Source: Enterococcus dispar ATCC 51266
Lineage (GTDB): Bacteria > Bacillota > Bacilli > Lactobacillales > Enterococcaceae
Length of the DNA: 64,000 nt
Assembly (NCBI RefSeq): GCF_000406945.1
Contig: NZ_KE136354.1
Location: forward strand, 2,139,290-2,203,289
Direction of reading: 5' to 3'
The translations under genes were made by a program, and so were the position numbers. The notes under the pieces were generated by a model. That model did no database searches. It saw only the letters and a list, made by a program, of their open reading frames with translations, and was not told the origin of the DNA. Each line of letters starts with the position of its first letter. The stretch's first letter is position 1. Shown in pieces: positions 1 to 9,022 of the stretch.

Positions 1-962
1 GCAATTGCGCCCCGATCAGTTAGCTGGCAACATTTGGCCGCATTAATCGTTGCCATTTGAATGGCGCGAATTGGTGCAATTCCTTCTTCGATACAAATGC
101 GAATACTATTATCCAAATGTCCTTTAGTCAGAATATCTTTTGCCTGTAAATCATCAGCAACTAATACACAGCGTTGGTAATTGTTGTCCGTGACACCTTT
201 TAAAAGTGTGCGTAGATTTTGCGTGACAGTCCCTTCCCGTAATAATACGTACATACCACGGGCAATCCGCGCTTTTAATTCTGCCACTGTGGAACACTCA
301 TGATCATTTTTTATCCCGGCGGCCACATAAGCATTGAGCGCTTTACCTGAAACCATTGGCGCATGTCCATCAATTTGCAGGCCATAGTGTTTGGCTAGTA
401 AGAGTTTATCTAAGACATCCTCTTTTGCTGCTATGATACCAGGAAAGTTCATAAATTCGGCCAGACCAGCTACCTGTTGCCTTTCAAATGCAGGCACCAT
501 ATCTTCAGCAGTAACGACGGCACCGGAATTTTCCATGTCAGTCGCTGGCACACAAGAAGGCATCGTGTAGCGGATATCTAAGGCCGTTTCTTTTGCCGCT
601 GCAATCATATAATCTAAGCCTGTCAGCCCTAACACATTTACAATTTCATGGGGGTCAGCAAGTACGGTTGTGGTGCCGTGGGGAACTAAAAGTCGACCAA
701 ATTCTTCTGGGGTCACATAAGCCGATTCGACATGAATGTGCGCATCAATAAAACCCGGCGCCACAAATTTTCCTTTTAAATCAATACTCTTTTTACCTTC
801 GTATTCTCCTACACCTGCAATCAAACCATCTACAAGCGCAATATCGCCTTGGATAATTTCAGCTTGATAAACGTCAATGACTTGCGCATTTTTTAAAACA
901 AGATCTGCCGGTTTGCGGCCAGCAGCTGTGTCAATCAGTCGTTTTAGCACCTCTTTATGCAT
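1..962 (-). CDS. ade: Adenine deaminase (partial, 3' end beyond the window)
   Basis: Converts adenine to hypoxanthine plus ammonia in purine salvage; a cytoplasmic metal-dependent amidohydrolase. The gene reads leftwards from an ATG at 962 and runs off the window with about 320 codons visible. The translation starts MHKEVLKRLIDTAAG, has the N-terminal composite strand with a PGFIDAHIHVES metal-binding motif near residue 80, later HGTTTVLADPHEIVNV and IDGHAPMVSGKAL, all typical of the Ade family. An AGGAGAG ribosome binding site stands 5-6 bases before the ATG. The C-terminal domain is not in the window. It is the downstream neighbour of a DUF998 gene on the same strand, about 90 bases away. 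Family assignment is firm. Confidence 0.93.
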   Translation of the reverse strand, partial: MHKEVLKRLIDTAAGRKPADLVLKNAQVIDVYQAEIIQGDIALVDGLIAGVGEYEGKKSIDLKGKFVAPGFIDAHIHVESAYVTPEEFGRLLVPHGTTTVLADPHEIVNVLGLTGLDYMIAAAKETALDIRYTMPSCVPATDMENSGAVVTAEDMVPAFERQQVAGLAEFMNFPGIIAAKEDVLDKLLLAKHYGLQIDGHAPMVSGKALNAYVAAGIKNDHECSTVAELKARIARGMYVLLREGTVTQNLRTLLKGVTDNNYQRCVLVADDLQAKDILTKGHLDNSIRICIEEGIAPIRAIQMATINAAKCCQLTDRGAI

Positions 963-1054
963 AAATTCTCTCCTTTGGTGTCTTCTGGGTAACAACCATT
1001 CTAGTTCAAAATCTTGTGTTAAATTGTAACACGACTATCGTGTAATTTGTGGGG

Positions 1055-1696
1055 CTATTTTTTTCTTTTTTGTCGGATACTAACTGCCAATATAATTAAA
1101 GGTAAATATAAAAAAGCTAAAGAAATCCGCTGTACTACACCTTTATAAGTAAAAGCAAAGAGTTGTGCTAAGCCGTTAGCTGCCGAAGTAAGGAGTGCAC
1201 CATAAAAAATGAACCAACAAATTTGGGCAATCTTTGGTTTTGATTTGGCAAAAATGCGCGCCATCAGCCACGGCGCAACAAGCATCCCGAAAATTCCAGC
1301 TCCTGAACCTAAGCCGTGGATAATCGTGTCCAAAGTCAAACCACTCGTTGTATGATTAATGGAAAAAACACCAGTAAAAATACAGTCACCAATTGCAAAA
1401 GCAGTAATACTAAAAAGCAGCAAATTAATTTCTTTGCGTTTCTCTTGGAAAATTTCACCTGCATTGAAAAAATAATATTGCACAGGTGGTAATGCGATTA
1501 ATAACAAGCTTCCCGTCATGATTGACCCATGTTCGAAATAGGTTTTAACCGGACTTGTCACACTTCCCAAGTCACTGACAACCTGCTTGGTCTGACTAAA
1601 TCCATCCCATAATGTTCCTAAAACATAGGGCATCCCCCCATCACAAAGAACAAATAAAATTAAGAGAAGCCAGCCATAATTGCGATAAAATTTCAT
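1055..1696 (-). CDS. DUF998-type integral membrane protein
   Basis: A hydrophobic protein of about 213 residues with roughly six predicted membrane helices, beginning MKFYRNYGWLLLILF. The arrangement (an early GGMPYVLG segment, a long extracytoplasmic loop, then regularly spaced helices) resembles the DUF998 family, whose function is unknown. The open frame extends upstream to 1744, but the ATG at 1696 has a GGAGGT site six bases ahead, so I take that start. A charged RQKRKK tail closes the protein. It lies between ade and degV on the same strand, with a terminator separating it from degV. No substrate can be proposed. Confidence 0.7.
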   Translation of the reverse strand: MKFYRNYGWLLLILFVLCDGGMPYVLGTLWDGFSQTKQVVSDLGSVTSPVKTYFEHGSIMTGSLLLIALPPVQYYFFNAGEIFQEKRKEINLLLFSITAFAIGDCIFTGVFSINHTTSGLTLDTIIHGLGSGAGIFGMLVAPWLMARIFAKSKPKIAQICWFIFYGALLTSAANGLAQLFAFTYKGVVQRISLAFLYLPLIILAVSIRQKRKK

Positions 1697-1810
1697 TAAT
1701 CTACCTCCACTCATCATAAATCTGTACGGGGTAATTCTAATCAATTAGCTGAATACCCCACCATAATTTATTTTCGCTGTGGCAAGTTTGCCAAACGAGT
1801 TAAAATTACA

Positions 1811-1842
1811 AAAAAACTCTAGCCTTTTTTAACAGGCTAAAG
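1811..1842 (-). terminator. Intrinsic terminator of the DegV gene
   Basis: On the minus strand CTTTAGCC and GGCTAGAG form an 8-bp stem (one G-T pair) around a ten-base loop, followed by a run of seven T. It begins about ten bases after the degV stop codon. Confidence 0.8.
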
Positions 1843-1851
1843 TTTTATTCA

Positions 1852-2727
1852 TTATGCTTCTTCGTTACGATTTTTACCAAAAGTGAAAATCGCTACACAA
1901 CCCAAACCGGTATGAGCTGAAATAGTCGGACCGAGGGGTAAACATGCAATATCTTCTATTGCAACTTCTTCTACAATTCCCGCTAAGACGGTTTCTGCTG
2001 CCGCAACATCACCGGAATAGGCAATATAAACAATTTGATCTTCCCGTGAAGTCAAATGGGCTAATGTTTCATCAATAATTTTTTGTAAGGATTTATTGCG
2101 TCCCCGCACTTTATCTACATTTTGCAATTTCCCATTTTTGTCGACATGAATAATTGGCTTGACCTTCAATAAACCACCTAAAGTCGCTTCCGATTTCGAA
2201 ATCCGCCCACCGCGCTCTAAATGTTTCAAATCATCTACCGTTACCCAAGATTGCAATAACATTTTTTGCTCATCGACCCAAGCGATAACTTCTTCAAAAT
2301 TCTTGCCTGCATCTTGTTGTTTTTTTGCTCCTAAAACCAATAAACCTTGGCCCAAACTAGCAGCCAATGTATCCACAACAGCCACTTTGGCATTGGGATA
2401 ATCTTCTTTTAAGACTTCCACTGCTTGCAATGCACTATAATAAGAGCCACTCATACCAGAAGAAAAAGATAGATAAATAACAGGAATATCTTTTTTAGCA
2501 TAGGGTTCAAAAAATTCTAAATAACGCCCCACATTAATTTGTGAAGTTGTTGGCATTTGTTTGTCTTTTAACGCTTTGTAAAAGAACTCCATATCAAATG
2601 TTTTCCCCAAATCATCTTGATATTCTTTGCCGTTGATCTCTACCAGCATTGGTAAAAATGCGATGCCTGCTTCATCTAAAAATTGAAACGGGATATCACA
2701 ACAAGAATCCGTTACGATTTGAAACAT
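1852..2727 (-). CDS. DegV/FakB family fatty-acid-binding protein
   Basis: DegV proteins bind one fatty acid; family members called FakB present exogenous fatty acids to the kinase FakA for phospholipid synthesis. The 291-residue product has the expected layout: IVTDSCCDIP at the N-terminus (residues 4-13), a TSQ motif near 61, SFSSGMSGSY near 87-96 and VVDT near 117, which are the lipid carboxylate-binding loops of the family. Length is normal (about 280-290). Start ATG has an AGGGGG site seven bases ahead. It is monocistronic with its own terminator. Fatty-acid choice cannot be read from the sequence. No fakA is visible in this window. Confidence 0.88.
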   Translation of the reverse strand: MFQIVTDSCCDIPFQFLDEAGIAFLPMLVEINGKEYQDDLGKTFDMEFFYKALKDKQMPTTSQINVGRYLEFFEPYAKKDIPVIYLSFSSGMSGSYYSALQAVEVLKEDYPNAKVAVVDTLAASLGQGLLVLGAKKQQDAGKNFEEVIAWVDEQKMLLQSWVTVDDLKHLERGGRISKSEATLGGLLKVKPIIHVDKNGKLQNVDKVRGRNKSLQKIIDETLAHLTSREDQIVYIAYSGDVAAAETVLAGIVEEVAIEDIACLPLGPTISAHTGLGCVAIFTFGKNRNEEA

Positions 2728-3150
2728 GGCTTAACCCCCTAAATTTTTTCTTTCAAATTTCACAAAGTTTTTGTGACAGAAAAGTTTTAATTTTTTTCAA
2801 ACTATCTACTTTGTTATTTTACCACAAGGGCAACAACTTTGAAAAATTAAAAAAATAGGTAAAAATAAAATAACGAATATTTGCATAAGAGAACGGAAAT
2901 TTTCACAAAAAGAGGTCTCCACGCTCAATTTTCTCCTGTTAAACTAAAATTACCCTACATAGCTTTTACAATAATTAAAGTGAAAGTATTTGTATGAATA
3001 ATAATAAAAATTGAACGAAATCTTTCAGCTCGCAAACATTAAGATCGATTTTTGGCTTAATGGCGTCAAGAGTTTGTTTAGATACTGAAATCAAAGAAAA
3101 GTATATCCGCTTTATTTTTTCTGTAAATTTTATAATTCTTTTGCCCATCG
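2728..3150. other. Intergenic region, mostly featureless
   Basis: AT-rich spacer upstream of degV. The only structure seen is a truncated member of the palindromic repeat family at 3013-3081 (listed separately). I could not assign a convincing promoter or small gene. Confidence 0.5.
3013..3081. repeat. Truncated palindromic repeat (element G)
   Basis: Left arm near 3014-3043 and right arm near 3056-3080 are imperfect inverted copies ending in ATTAAG and CTTAAT. The right arm matches the right arm of the element at 10071-10182 at most positions, and the left arm resembles that at 10195-10305. The central part present in the larger copies is missing. Confidence 0.6.
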
Positions 3151-3188
3151 AAAAAAGCGTGCCGCAAGTTTTGCGGCACGCTTTTTTT
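3151..3188 (-). terminator. Strong intrinsic terminator
   Basis: A 17-bp perfect stem (AAAAAAGCGTGCCGCAA and its complement) with a three-base loop and T runs on both sides. It ends the operon 7076-3195 and would work in both directions. Confidence 0.92.
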
Positions 3189-3194
3189 AACTTT

Positions 3195-4586
3195 TTAATA
3201 GTAATACTGTAAATCGCTTCCCACAGAAGGATACGCCATAATGAGGTTTTGCAACTGCTCTTTTTTAACTCCTAAATTAATTACCAAGGTCATTATATTA
3301 ATCCATTCATCGGCCTTTTGATTTAATGTTGCTGCACCGACAATTTCGCCGCTGTCTTTGTTGTAAATAATTTTAGCAAAGGCCACGGGATCGTTGGTAC
3401 GAAAATAGTTATACCATTGGCTCATATCAAACCATTCTACTTTATAGCTAGCAGGATCTTTTTTAGCCTCGCTACTGCTTACGCCAACCTGGGCTAATGT
3501 TGGTAAGGTAAAAACAGAAGTAGGTACTTGTGGATACTTAATTTTTTCTGTTGTTTCCCCTAGTAGTAGTTGCTTCAAATACCGCCCTTCAAAACTTGCT
3601 ACCGGGGTCATTTTCGGTTCTTTTTTTGCGATGCAATCACCCATGGCATAAATATTTTTTTGACTCGTTTTTAGGTGGTCGTCAACTGTAATGCCCCGTC
3701 CGCTAGCTTCAATACCGAGTTCTTCTAGACCTAAGTTTTCAACATTGGCAATGCGACCGGTAGCACAGACAACGCTGTTGGTTTCATAGCTTGCTTTATC
3801 GGTAGTAACCGTCAAAAGCTCTCCGTCATTTTTAGTAACACTTTGGATATTTTCATTAAAGACAAATGTGACGCCGCTTTTTGTAAGTTCTTGTACCAAA
3901 TGCTGCGCTAAATCTTGATCAAAGCCCCGCAATGGTGTGTCATTATGATGTAAAATAGTGACTTCAGCGCCGCAGGCATTGGCAATTGCCGCCAATTCAA
4001 AGCTGATATACCCGGCACCAAGAAAAATCATTTTAGCTGGTAATTTTTCCAGTGCTAAAAAATCGGTACTCGTTAAGAAATACTCTTGCCCGGGAATGTC
4101 TAATAAGCGGGCTCTCTGGCCTGTGGCTAACACAATTTGCTCAGCTGTAAAGCACTGCTTTTTTTCTACCATGGATTGGGTGTCGTTATCCACCGTATTT
4201 TCCAGGCGGGCAGTGACAGCAATTTCATTAGCGGAAATCAGCTGCCCATGACCGTGAAAATGTTTGATACCACTGGCGTCAAAGCCGGCAATTTGTTCTT
4301 TTGAAACGGGATCTGTATACGTTTTTTTATAAGCCATTAAATCTGACCATACCACTTGCGGTACGCTGTTTTTTGCAAAACCTTTGCCAATTAATTGTGC
4401 TACTTGACTACGGGCTTGTTCGGCTGAAAATAAAATTTTCTTTGGATCACAACCGGCATTGGGACAGGTGCCGCCAAATAAATTTTCTTCTACTACGGCG
4501 ACACTTTTGCCTGCTGCTTTTAGATCATACGCTAGTGACAAACAAGCAGGTCCGGCACCTAAAATCGCTACATCAAAATGTTCCAT
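3195..4586 (-). CDS. Glutathione-reductase-like FAD/NAD(P) disulfide oxidoreductase
   Basis: A 463-residue class I pyridine nucleotide-disulfide oxidoreductase. It has the FAD-binding GAGPA motif (residues 10-14), the redox-active pair in GGTCPNAGCDPKK (Cys41 and Cys46), an ATG motif near 154, a second GAGYIS nucleotide-binding motif near 190, and AMGDC near 315 for FAD. The family C-terminus normally carries a catalytic His in an HPT/HPS motif; here the equivalent is AYPS near residues 451-454, so the His is replaced by Tyr. It is therefore probably not an ordinary glutathione reductase or lipoamide dehydrogenase. A GGAGGGG site precedes the ATG. It is the last gene of the operon with the ABC transporter, 19 bases after the ATPase stop, which suggests it reduces a transported disulfide or protects against oxidative or osmotic stress. 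Substrate unknown. Confidence 0.85.
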   Translation of the reverse strand: MEHFDVAILGAGPACLSLAYDLKAAGKSVAVVEENLFGGTCPNAGCDPKKILFSAEQARSQVAQLIGKGFAKNSVPQVVWSDLMAYKKTYTDPVSKEQIAGFDASGIKHFHGHGQLISANEIAVTARLENTVDNDTQSMVEKKQCFTAEQIVLATGQRARLLDIPGQEYFLTSTDFLALEKLPAKMIFLGAGYISFELAAIANACGAEVTILHHNDTPLRGFDQDLAQHLVQELTKSGVTFVFNENIQSVTKNDGELLTVTTDKASYETNSVVCATGRIANVENLGLEELGIEASGRGITVDDHLKTSQKNIYAMGDCIAKKEPKMTPVASFEGRYLKQLLLGETTEKIKYPQVPTSVFTLPTLAQVGVSSSEAKKDPASYKVEWFDMSQWYNYFRTNDPVAFAKIIYNKDSGEIVGAATLNQKADEWINIMTLVINLGVKKEQLQNLIMAYPSVGSDLQYYY

Positions 4587-4605
4587 TATTTCCCCTCCAT
4601 TGTCT

Positions 4606-5547
4606 TTATGCTTGACTATCGGCTAAAAAGCTTAATAAATTCGCCGCTGTTAAAATTTTATCTTTTGCCACACGGAAGTTACTTTTTGCTAACAGTGGCA
4701 AACTTTCTTCTACTGTCATGTTCAGGTTCATTTGGGGATAATCAGAAGATTGGTCTTCGGTATAAAATCCCGCTGCCAAAACTTCCGTGACAGGCACTTG
4801 TAATGGCTGCCAGGTGATCTCTGCTCCTTTAAAGAATTCAGCGACAAAATCATTTTCGGGATGGGCTGCAATTTCAGCGGGGGTATCACATTGAATGAGA
4901 CGCCCTTCTTTCATCACCGCAATGCGATCGCCTAATTTCATCGCTTCTTTCATATCGTGGGTAACAAAAACAATCGTATTTTTCAAATCCTGGTGCAAAC
5001 TTAACACCAGATTTTGCAACTGTTCTCTGGAGATTGGATCAAGGGCACTAAAAGGTTCATCCATTAACATGACATCGGGTTTCGCGGCTAATGCCCGTAA
5101 TATCCCGACCCGTTGTTGCTCACCACCTGATAATTCACTGGGCATTCGATTGGCATACACTTCTGGATCTAATTCCACCGCTCTTAATAATTCAAAAGCA
5201 CGTTCTTTGCGCTTTTCTTTGCTCCACCCTAACATTTCAGGAATAACTTCAATATTTTCCAACACCGTCATGGTAGGAAAAAGCGCAATCTGTTGTAAGA
5301 CATAGCCAATTTGCCAGCGCAATTTTTGTGTATCATAGTCCTTGATTTTTTTATCTTTAAAATAGATGTCGCCACTGGTGGGAACATGTAAAGCATTTAT
5401 CATTTTCAAAGAAGTGGTTTTGCCACTCCCAGAAGAGCCGACGAGGACAAAAATTTCACCCGTTTGGATGCTAAAAGAGACATCTTCTAGGGCCGTACTT
5501 GCGCCAAATTTTTTACCCACATGATCAAAGACGACTAATTCACTCAT
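4606..5547 (-). CDS. Quaternary-amine-type ABC transporter, ATP-binding subunit (OpuCA/EgtV-like)
   Basis: ATPase of an importer for betaine, carnitine or choline, or for ergothioneine. The 313-residue protein shows Walker [10 protein letters not shown] (37-45), a Q-loop near 85, signature LSGGEQQ (139-145), Walker B VMLMDEP (159-165) and a switch His in FVTHDM. The C-terminal 70 or so residues are shorter than the tandem CBS domains of classical OpuCA and end with one poorly defined regulatory-like segment. The start codon overlaps the stop of the upstream permease fusion by four bases (ATGA), so the two are translationally coupled. The family is clear; the substrate is inference and rests on the fused partner. 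Confidence 0.87.
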   Translation of the reverse strand: MSELVVFDHVGKKFGASTALEDVSFSIQTGEIFVLVGSSGSGKTTSLKMINALHVPTSGDIYFKDKKIKDYDTQKLRWQIGYVLQQIALFPTMTVLENIEVIPEMLGWSKEKRKERAFELLRAVELDPEVYANRMPSELSGGEQQRVGILRALAAKPDVMLMDEPFSALDPISREQLQNLVLSLHQDLKNTIVFVTHDMKEAMKLGDRIAVMKEGRLIQCDTPAEIAAHPENDFVAEFFKGAEITWQPLQVPVTEVLAAGFYTEDQSSDYPQMNLNMTVEESLPLLAKSNFRVAKDKILTAANLLSFLADSQA

Positions 5548-7076
5548 TTGTCCTCACCTCCTAAAAGCCCTTTTTGTTGTAGATATTCGCGGGCGACTGT
5601 GGCCGGTTTTTTCCCTTCCACGTTAACAGCATAGTTCATCGTCACCATTTCGGTTTCAGTGATTTTACCTTGCAATTGATTCAAGCTTTTCACTATCTCT
5701 GGGTGTTTGTCAGCAAAATCCTGCCGCATTAAAGGTGCCCCTTGATAAGGCGGGAACAGGTGTTGATCGTCTGCTAAGGTCATTAAATCATATTGCTTGA
5801 TTTCACTGTCGGTAGAATAAGCATCAATCACATTGACATCCCCATTATTAATCGCGGTGTAGCGTAAGGCCGGTTCCATTTGGCTTACTTTCAAATTTAA
5901 GCCATATAATTTTTTCAACCCTTTATTGCCATCATTACGATCATTAAACTCTAAAGTAAAACCGGCGTGCACTTGGTTTTCAATTTTTTTCAAGTCACTG
6001 ATTGTCTTTAAATCATGTTCTTTTGCAAATGTTTTTTTCACCGCCAAAGCATACGTATTTTGATATTCCATCGGCGGTAAAAATGCTAACTTTTCTTGTG
6101 TGGTCAATAATTCCTTGGCTAAAGTATAGGTTTTAGCCGCTGAATGCTGACCGGCATCTTCTTTGGGAACTTTAACCAATGATTCTAAAACTGTTCCCGT
6201 AAATTCGGGGTAAATATCAATTTGATCATTTTTTAAGGCGCTAAATAAGAATGTCGTTTTACCAAAGTTCGGTTTTAATTCCACATTGACGTCACTGTCT
6301 TTTTCAATCAGTTCTTTGTACATATTGATTAAAATTTCCGGCTCTGCTCCTAGTTTGCCGGCAATCGTCACCGTTTCCGGTTGGAAAAGAGAAGATTGCG
6401 CTAAGCCAATGCCGCCAATCACGAGAAAAACAGCCGCTAAACTCGCTAAAATAACCCGCGGCCGCACTTTTTGTAATAAACGAATCGCCGTACTAAAAAT
6501 AATTGCCAATAAAGCCGAACTAATGGCACCAATCACAATTAAACTAGTATCATTGCGATCAATTCCCAATAAGATAAAAGTCCCCAATCCGCCGGCTCCG
6601 ATTAAAGCCGCCAATGTCGCTGTCCCAATAATTAAAACTAACGCAGTTCGAATGCCTGAAATAATCACCGGTAATGCAATCGGCAACTCCACTTTTCGCA
6701 ACTTGCGAAAACGGCTCATTCCAAAGGCATCTGCCGCTTCTTCTAGTGAAGGATCAATCTCACTTAACCCGATATAGGTACTTTGAAAAATCGGCAACAA
6801 CGCATAAATAACCAATGCAATAATGGCCGGTACCGTGCCAATTCCCACTAAAGGAATCAATAATCCCAACAGTGCCAAAGACGGAATTGTTTGTAAAACC
6901 CCGGTAATTTGTAACATAATTTCGGCTAATTTTTTATATTTAACCAACCAAATGGCTAAGGGTATTGCAATCAACATCGCAAATAATAAAGCCACCAGCG
7001 AAATGCTAATATGTTCAATTAATGCTGAAACCAACTCGCTCTTTCTTTCCAAGAATGTTTGTCGCAACGCTTCCAT
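5544..7076 (-). CDS. Fused ABC permease and substrate-binding protein (OpuCB-OpuCC/EgtU-like)
   Basis: One polypeptide carries both the membrane channel and the receptor. Residues about 1-210 hold six membrane helices with the permease loop [21 protein letters not shown] further helix near 215-235 anchors a type II periplasmic-type domain (from about 245, starting [16 protein letters not shown]) exposed outside. This one-chain arrangement occurs in choline/betaine importers and in the ergothioneine importer EgtU. The open frame extends to a TTG at 7115, but the ATG at 7076 has an AAGGTGGG site at good spacing, giving about 510 residues. The three-gene operon continues with the ATPase and the disulfide oxidoreductase. 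Neighbourhood with a thiol-type flavoprotein favours a low-molecular-weight thiol substrate, but osmoprotectant uptake is equally possible from sequence alone. Confidence 0.85.
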   Translation of the reverse strand: MEALRQTFLERKSELVSALIEHISISLVALLFAMLIAIPLAIWLVKYKKLAEIMLQITGVLQTIPSLALLGLLIPLVGIGTVPAIIALVIYALLPIFQSTYIGLSEIDPSLEEAADAFGMSRFRKLRKVELPIALPVIISGIRTALVLIIGTATLAALIGAGGLGTFILLGIDRNDTSLIVIGAISSALLAIIFSTAIRLLQKVRPRVILASLAAVFLVIGGIGLAQSSLFQPETVTIAGKLGAEPEILINMYKELIEKDSDVNVELKPNFGKTTFLFSALKNDQIDIYPEFTGTVLESLVKVPKEDAGQHSAAKTYTLAKELLTTQEKLAFLPPMEYQNTYALAVKKTFAKEHDLKTISDLKKIENQVHAGFTLEFNDRNDGNKGLKKLYGLNLKVSQMEPALRYTAINNGDVNVIDAYSTDSEIKQYDLMTLADDQHLFPPYQGAPLMRQDFADKHPEIVKSLNQLQGKITETEMVTMNYAVNVEGKKPATVAREYLQQKGLLGGEDK

Positions 7077-7115
7077 AGATTCCCACCTTTCTGCTGCTAA
7101 AAATTGCCAAAACAA

Positions 7116-7604
7116 TTTCTATCCAACAGTATTCTTCCTACTTTCATTGTAGCGTAAGGGGAAAAATAACTCGAAAGATACGCATAAAAGACGGAAAAAT
7201 AATTTCTTGTCTGTCTTTTTTAGCTGTTTTAAATCAGGGGAAATTTGACGAGCAAGATAGCGTTTTTTGTTGCTGTTATGTTTTATTTATCTCTCTGCGA
7301 TGCTTCTTCTCAGTAACGTTTTGTAAAAACAATTTTGGGATTAACGCAAGCAAGATGCTGGTATCCCATGACACAGACTCATTTCTTGAATACTCTAAGT
7401 TTTAGCATAAGTATAAGTAACATGATTTCTGAAAAAAATTATTTACCTGAAGCCGCCTTTAAATGGTATGCTTGAAGAAAGCCCTAACAAAACGTGTCTT
7501 AGTTTAGCTAATAGGACCGCTAATATTTTGAACCAGGTTGTATGCAACAACTGGTCATACTTTTTTCGCACTGAATTTGTTAGGAATGAAAGTGAGGTCT
7601 TTTC
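7116..7604. other. Divergent intergenic region
   Basis: This 489-base spacer lies between the divergent ABC operon and the aldo/keto reductase gene. It must hold both promoters but I could not place convincing -35/-10 pairs. One imperfect palindrome near 7532-7555 is listed separately. The rest shows no gene or repeat I can support. Confidence 0.4.
7532..7555. promoter_or_regulatory. Imperfect palindrome, possible operator
   Basis: ACCAGGTTGT and AACAACTGGT form an inverted repeat with four bases between, 50 bases upstream of the aldo/keto reductase start. Position suits a repressor or activator site; the protein is unknown. Confidence 0.35.
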
Positions 7605-8600
7605 ATGTATTGTGCAAATGAACACCGCTATGAAAAAATGCAGTATCGCCGTGTCGGACGCTCCGGTTTAAAATTGCCGGAAATTTCTTTGGGCTTTTGG
7701 CATAACTTTGGGGATGTCGACAACTTGGCCAACCAACGGGAAATTATGCACACCGCCTTTGACAATGGCATTACCCATTTTGACTTAGCCAACAATTATG
7801 GTCCACCCGCTGGATCGGCTGAAAAAAACTTTGGCCGTATCTTTAAAGAAGATTTTGCCAACTATCGCGATGAAATCATCGTTTCCTCCAAAGCAGGTTA
7901 TTATATGTGGCCTGGTCCATATGGGGAGTGGGGTTCTAAGAAAAATCTGATTGCCAGTTGTGATCAAAGTTTGAAACGAACAGGATTGGATTATTTTGAT
8001 ATTTTTTACCATCATCGCCCAGATCCAGATACACCTCTGGTTGAAACAGCCCATGCCCTTGATTTATTGGTAAAACAAGGAAAAGCGTTGTATGTGGGTG
8101 TTTCTAATTATTCTCCTGCAGACACAGCCGCGATTGCCAAAATATTTAAGAACTGGCAGACACCTTTTATTATCCATCAACCTTCTTACAATATGTTTAA
8201 TCGTAAAATAGAAGAAGGTTTAACCGATGTATTAGCCACAGAAGGTTTAGGTGCCATCGTCTTTAGTCCCTTGGCCCAAGGACTGTTAACCAATCGCTAT
8301 CTAAAGGGTATCCCCGCTGACTCGCGAGCAAACCGCTCGGATAGTCCCTTTTTATCCTCTGAACAAGTGGAACAAACTTTAGCAAAAGTGCGCCAATTAA
8401 ATGAAATTGCGTTAAAAAGAGGCCAAACATTAGCAGAAATGGCCCTCGCGTGGAACTTACGGCAGCCTACTGTTGCCAGTGTCCTGATTGGGGCTTCCCG
8501 CGTCAGCCAATTGGAAGATAATTTAAAAGCTTTGGATAATACCACATTTTCTAAAGCCGAATTATCAGCAATTGATACTGTTTTAAATAAAAAAAGCTAA
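7605..8600 (+). CDS. Aldo/keto reductase, YghZ/GpR (methylglyoxal reductase) type
   Basis: A 331-residue NADPH-dependent aldehyde reductase of the AKR superfamily, closest by eye to E. coli YghZ, which detoxifies methylglyoxal. The N-terminus (EHRYEKMQYRRVGRSG), the segment HFDLANNYGPPAGSAE and MWPGPYGEWGS match that subfamily. The catalytic tetrad appears as Asp60, Tyr65, Lys96 and His137. GASRVSQLEDN near the C-terminus is the cofactor phosphate-binding loop. The ATG at 7605 is supported by GTGAGG upstream and by similarity of the first 12 residues to YghZ. It is monocistronic, ending in a palindromic repeat that overlaps its stop codon and then a terminator. Confidence 0.9.
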   Translation: MYCANEHRYEKMQYRRVGRSGLKLPEISLGFWHNFGDVDNLANQREIMHTAFDNGITHFDLANNYGPPAGSAEKNFGRIFKEDFANYRDEIIVSSKAGYYMWPGPYGEWGSKKNLIASCDQSLKRTGLDYFDIFYHHRPDPDTPLVETAHALDLLVKQGKALYVGVSNYSPADTAAIAKIFKNWQTPFIIHQPSYNMFNRKIEEGLTDVLATEGLGAIVFSPLAQGLLTNRYLKGIPADSRANRSDSPFLSSEQVEQTLAKVRQLNEIALKRGQTLAEMALAWNLRQPTVASVLIGASRVSQLEDNLKALDNTTFSKAELSAIDTVLNKKS

Positions 8601-8706
8601 AGGCAGTAGATAGCTATTTGGAAAAATCTTAGAAATTCGTTTTTGGTACTCTTTACCAGAAACGAATTTTTGAATTTTTCTCGAAGAGTTGCTGCATGTA
8701 CAAGCT
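8595..8706. repeat. Large imperfect palindrome (element D)
   Basis: About 112 bases that fold back on themselves, with arms TTTGGAAAAATC and ATTTTTCTCGAAGAG and an inner pair around GTTTTTGG/CCAGAAAC. It begins at the aldo/keto reductase stop codon. The element at 10320-10430 is a near copy over its full length. Confidence 0.75.
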
Positions 8707-8800
8707 GAAGGAATGTGCTTAACCCTTTTTGTATTTGTATTAAGGAAGAATTGTACAAAATTTTTCGCCAAATTTCTTATAATTTTGACTTAACTTCATT
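8702..8800. repeat. Palindromic repeat, diverged (element E)
   Basis: The right two-thirds (ATTAAGGAAGAATTGTAC through CAAATTTCTTATAATTTTG) match the middle of the element at 10071-10182. The outer arms are diverged. It directly abuts element D. Confidence 0.6.
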
Positions 8801-8801
8801 T

Positions 8802-8840
8802 AAAAAGAACCACCTGAAAAATTTCAGGTGGTTCTTTCTT
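8802..8840 (+). terminator. Intrinsic terminator downstream of the aldo/keto reductase
   Basis: A 15-bp stem (AAGAACCACCTGAAA with its complement) with a two-base loop, followed by TTCTTTCTT. Confidence 0.85.
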
Positions 8841-9022
8841 GCTATCAAAACTAGGCGCAATGGTGTAGTATTACTCTGATGAACAAAGGAAACGCCAGCA
8901 GCGAATTTCAATTTGTAAAAGACAAAATACAGTTCACAATTACGGCAATTACGCTAATTTTTCGCCAAATTTGTGATACCTGAATTTCATCACTACCAGC
9001 GATTAGAAAGTAGGCAACAAAC

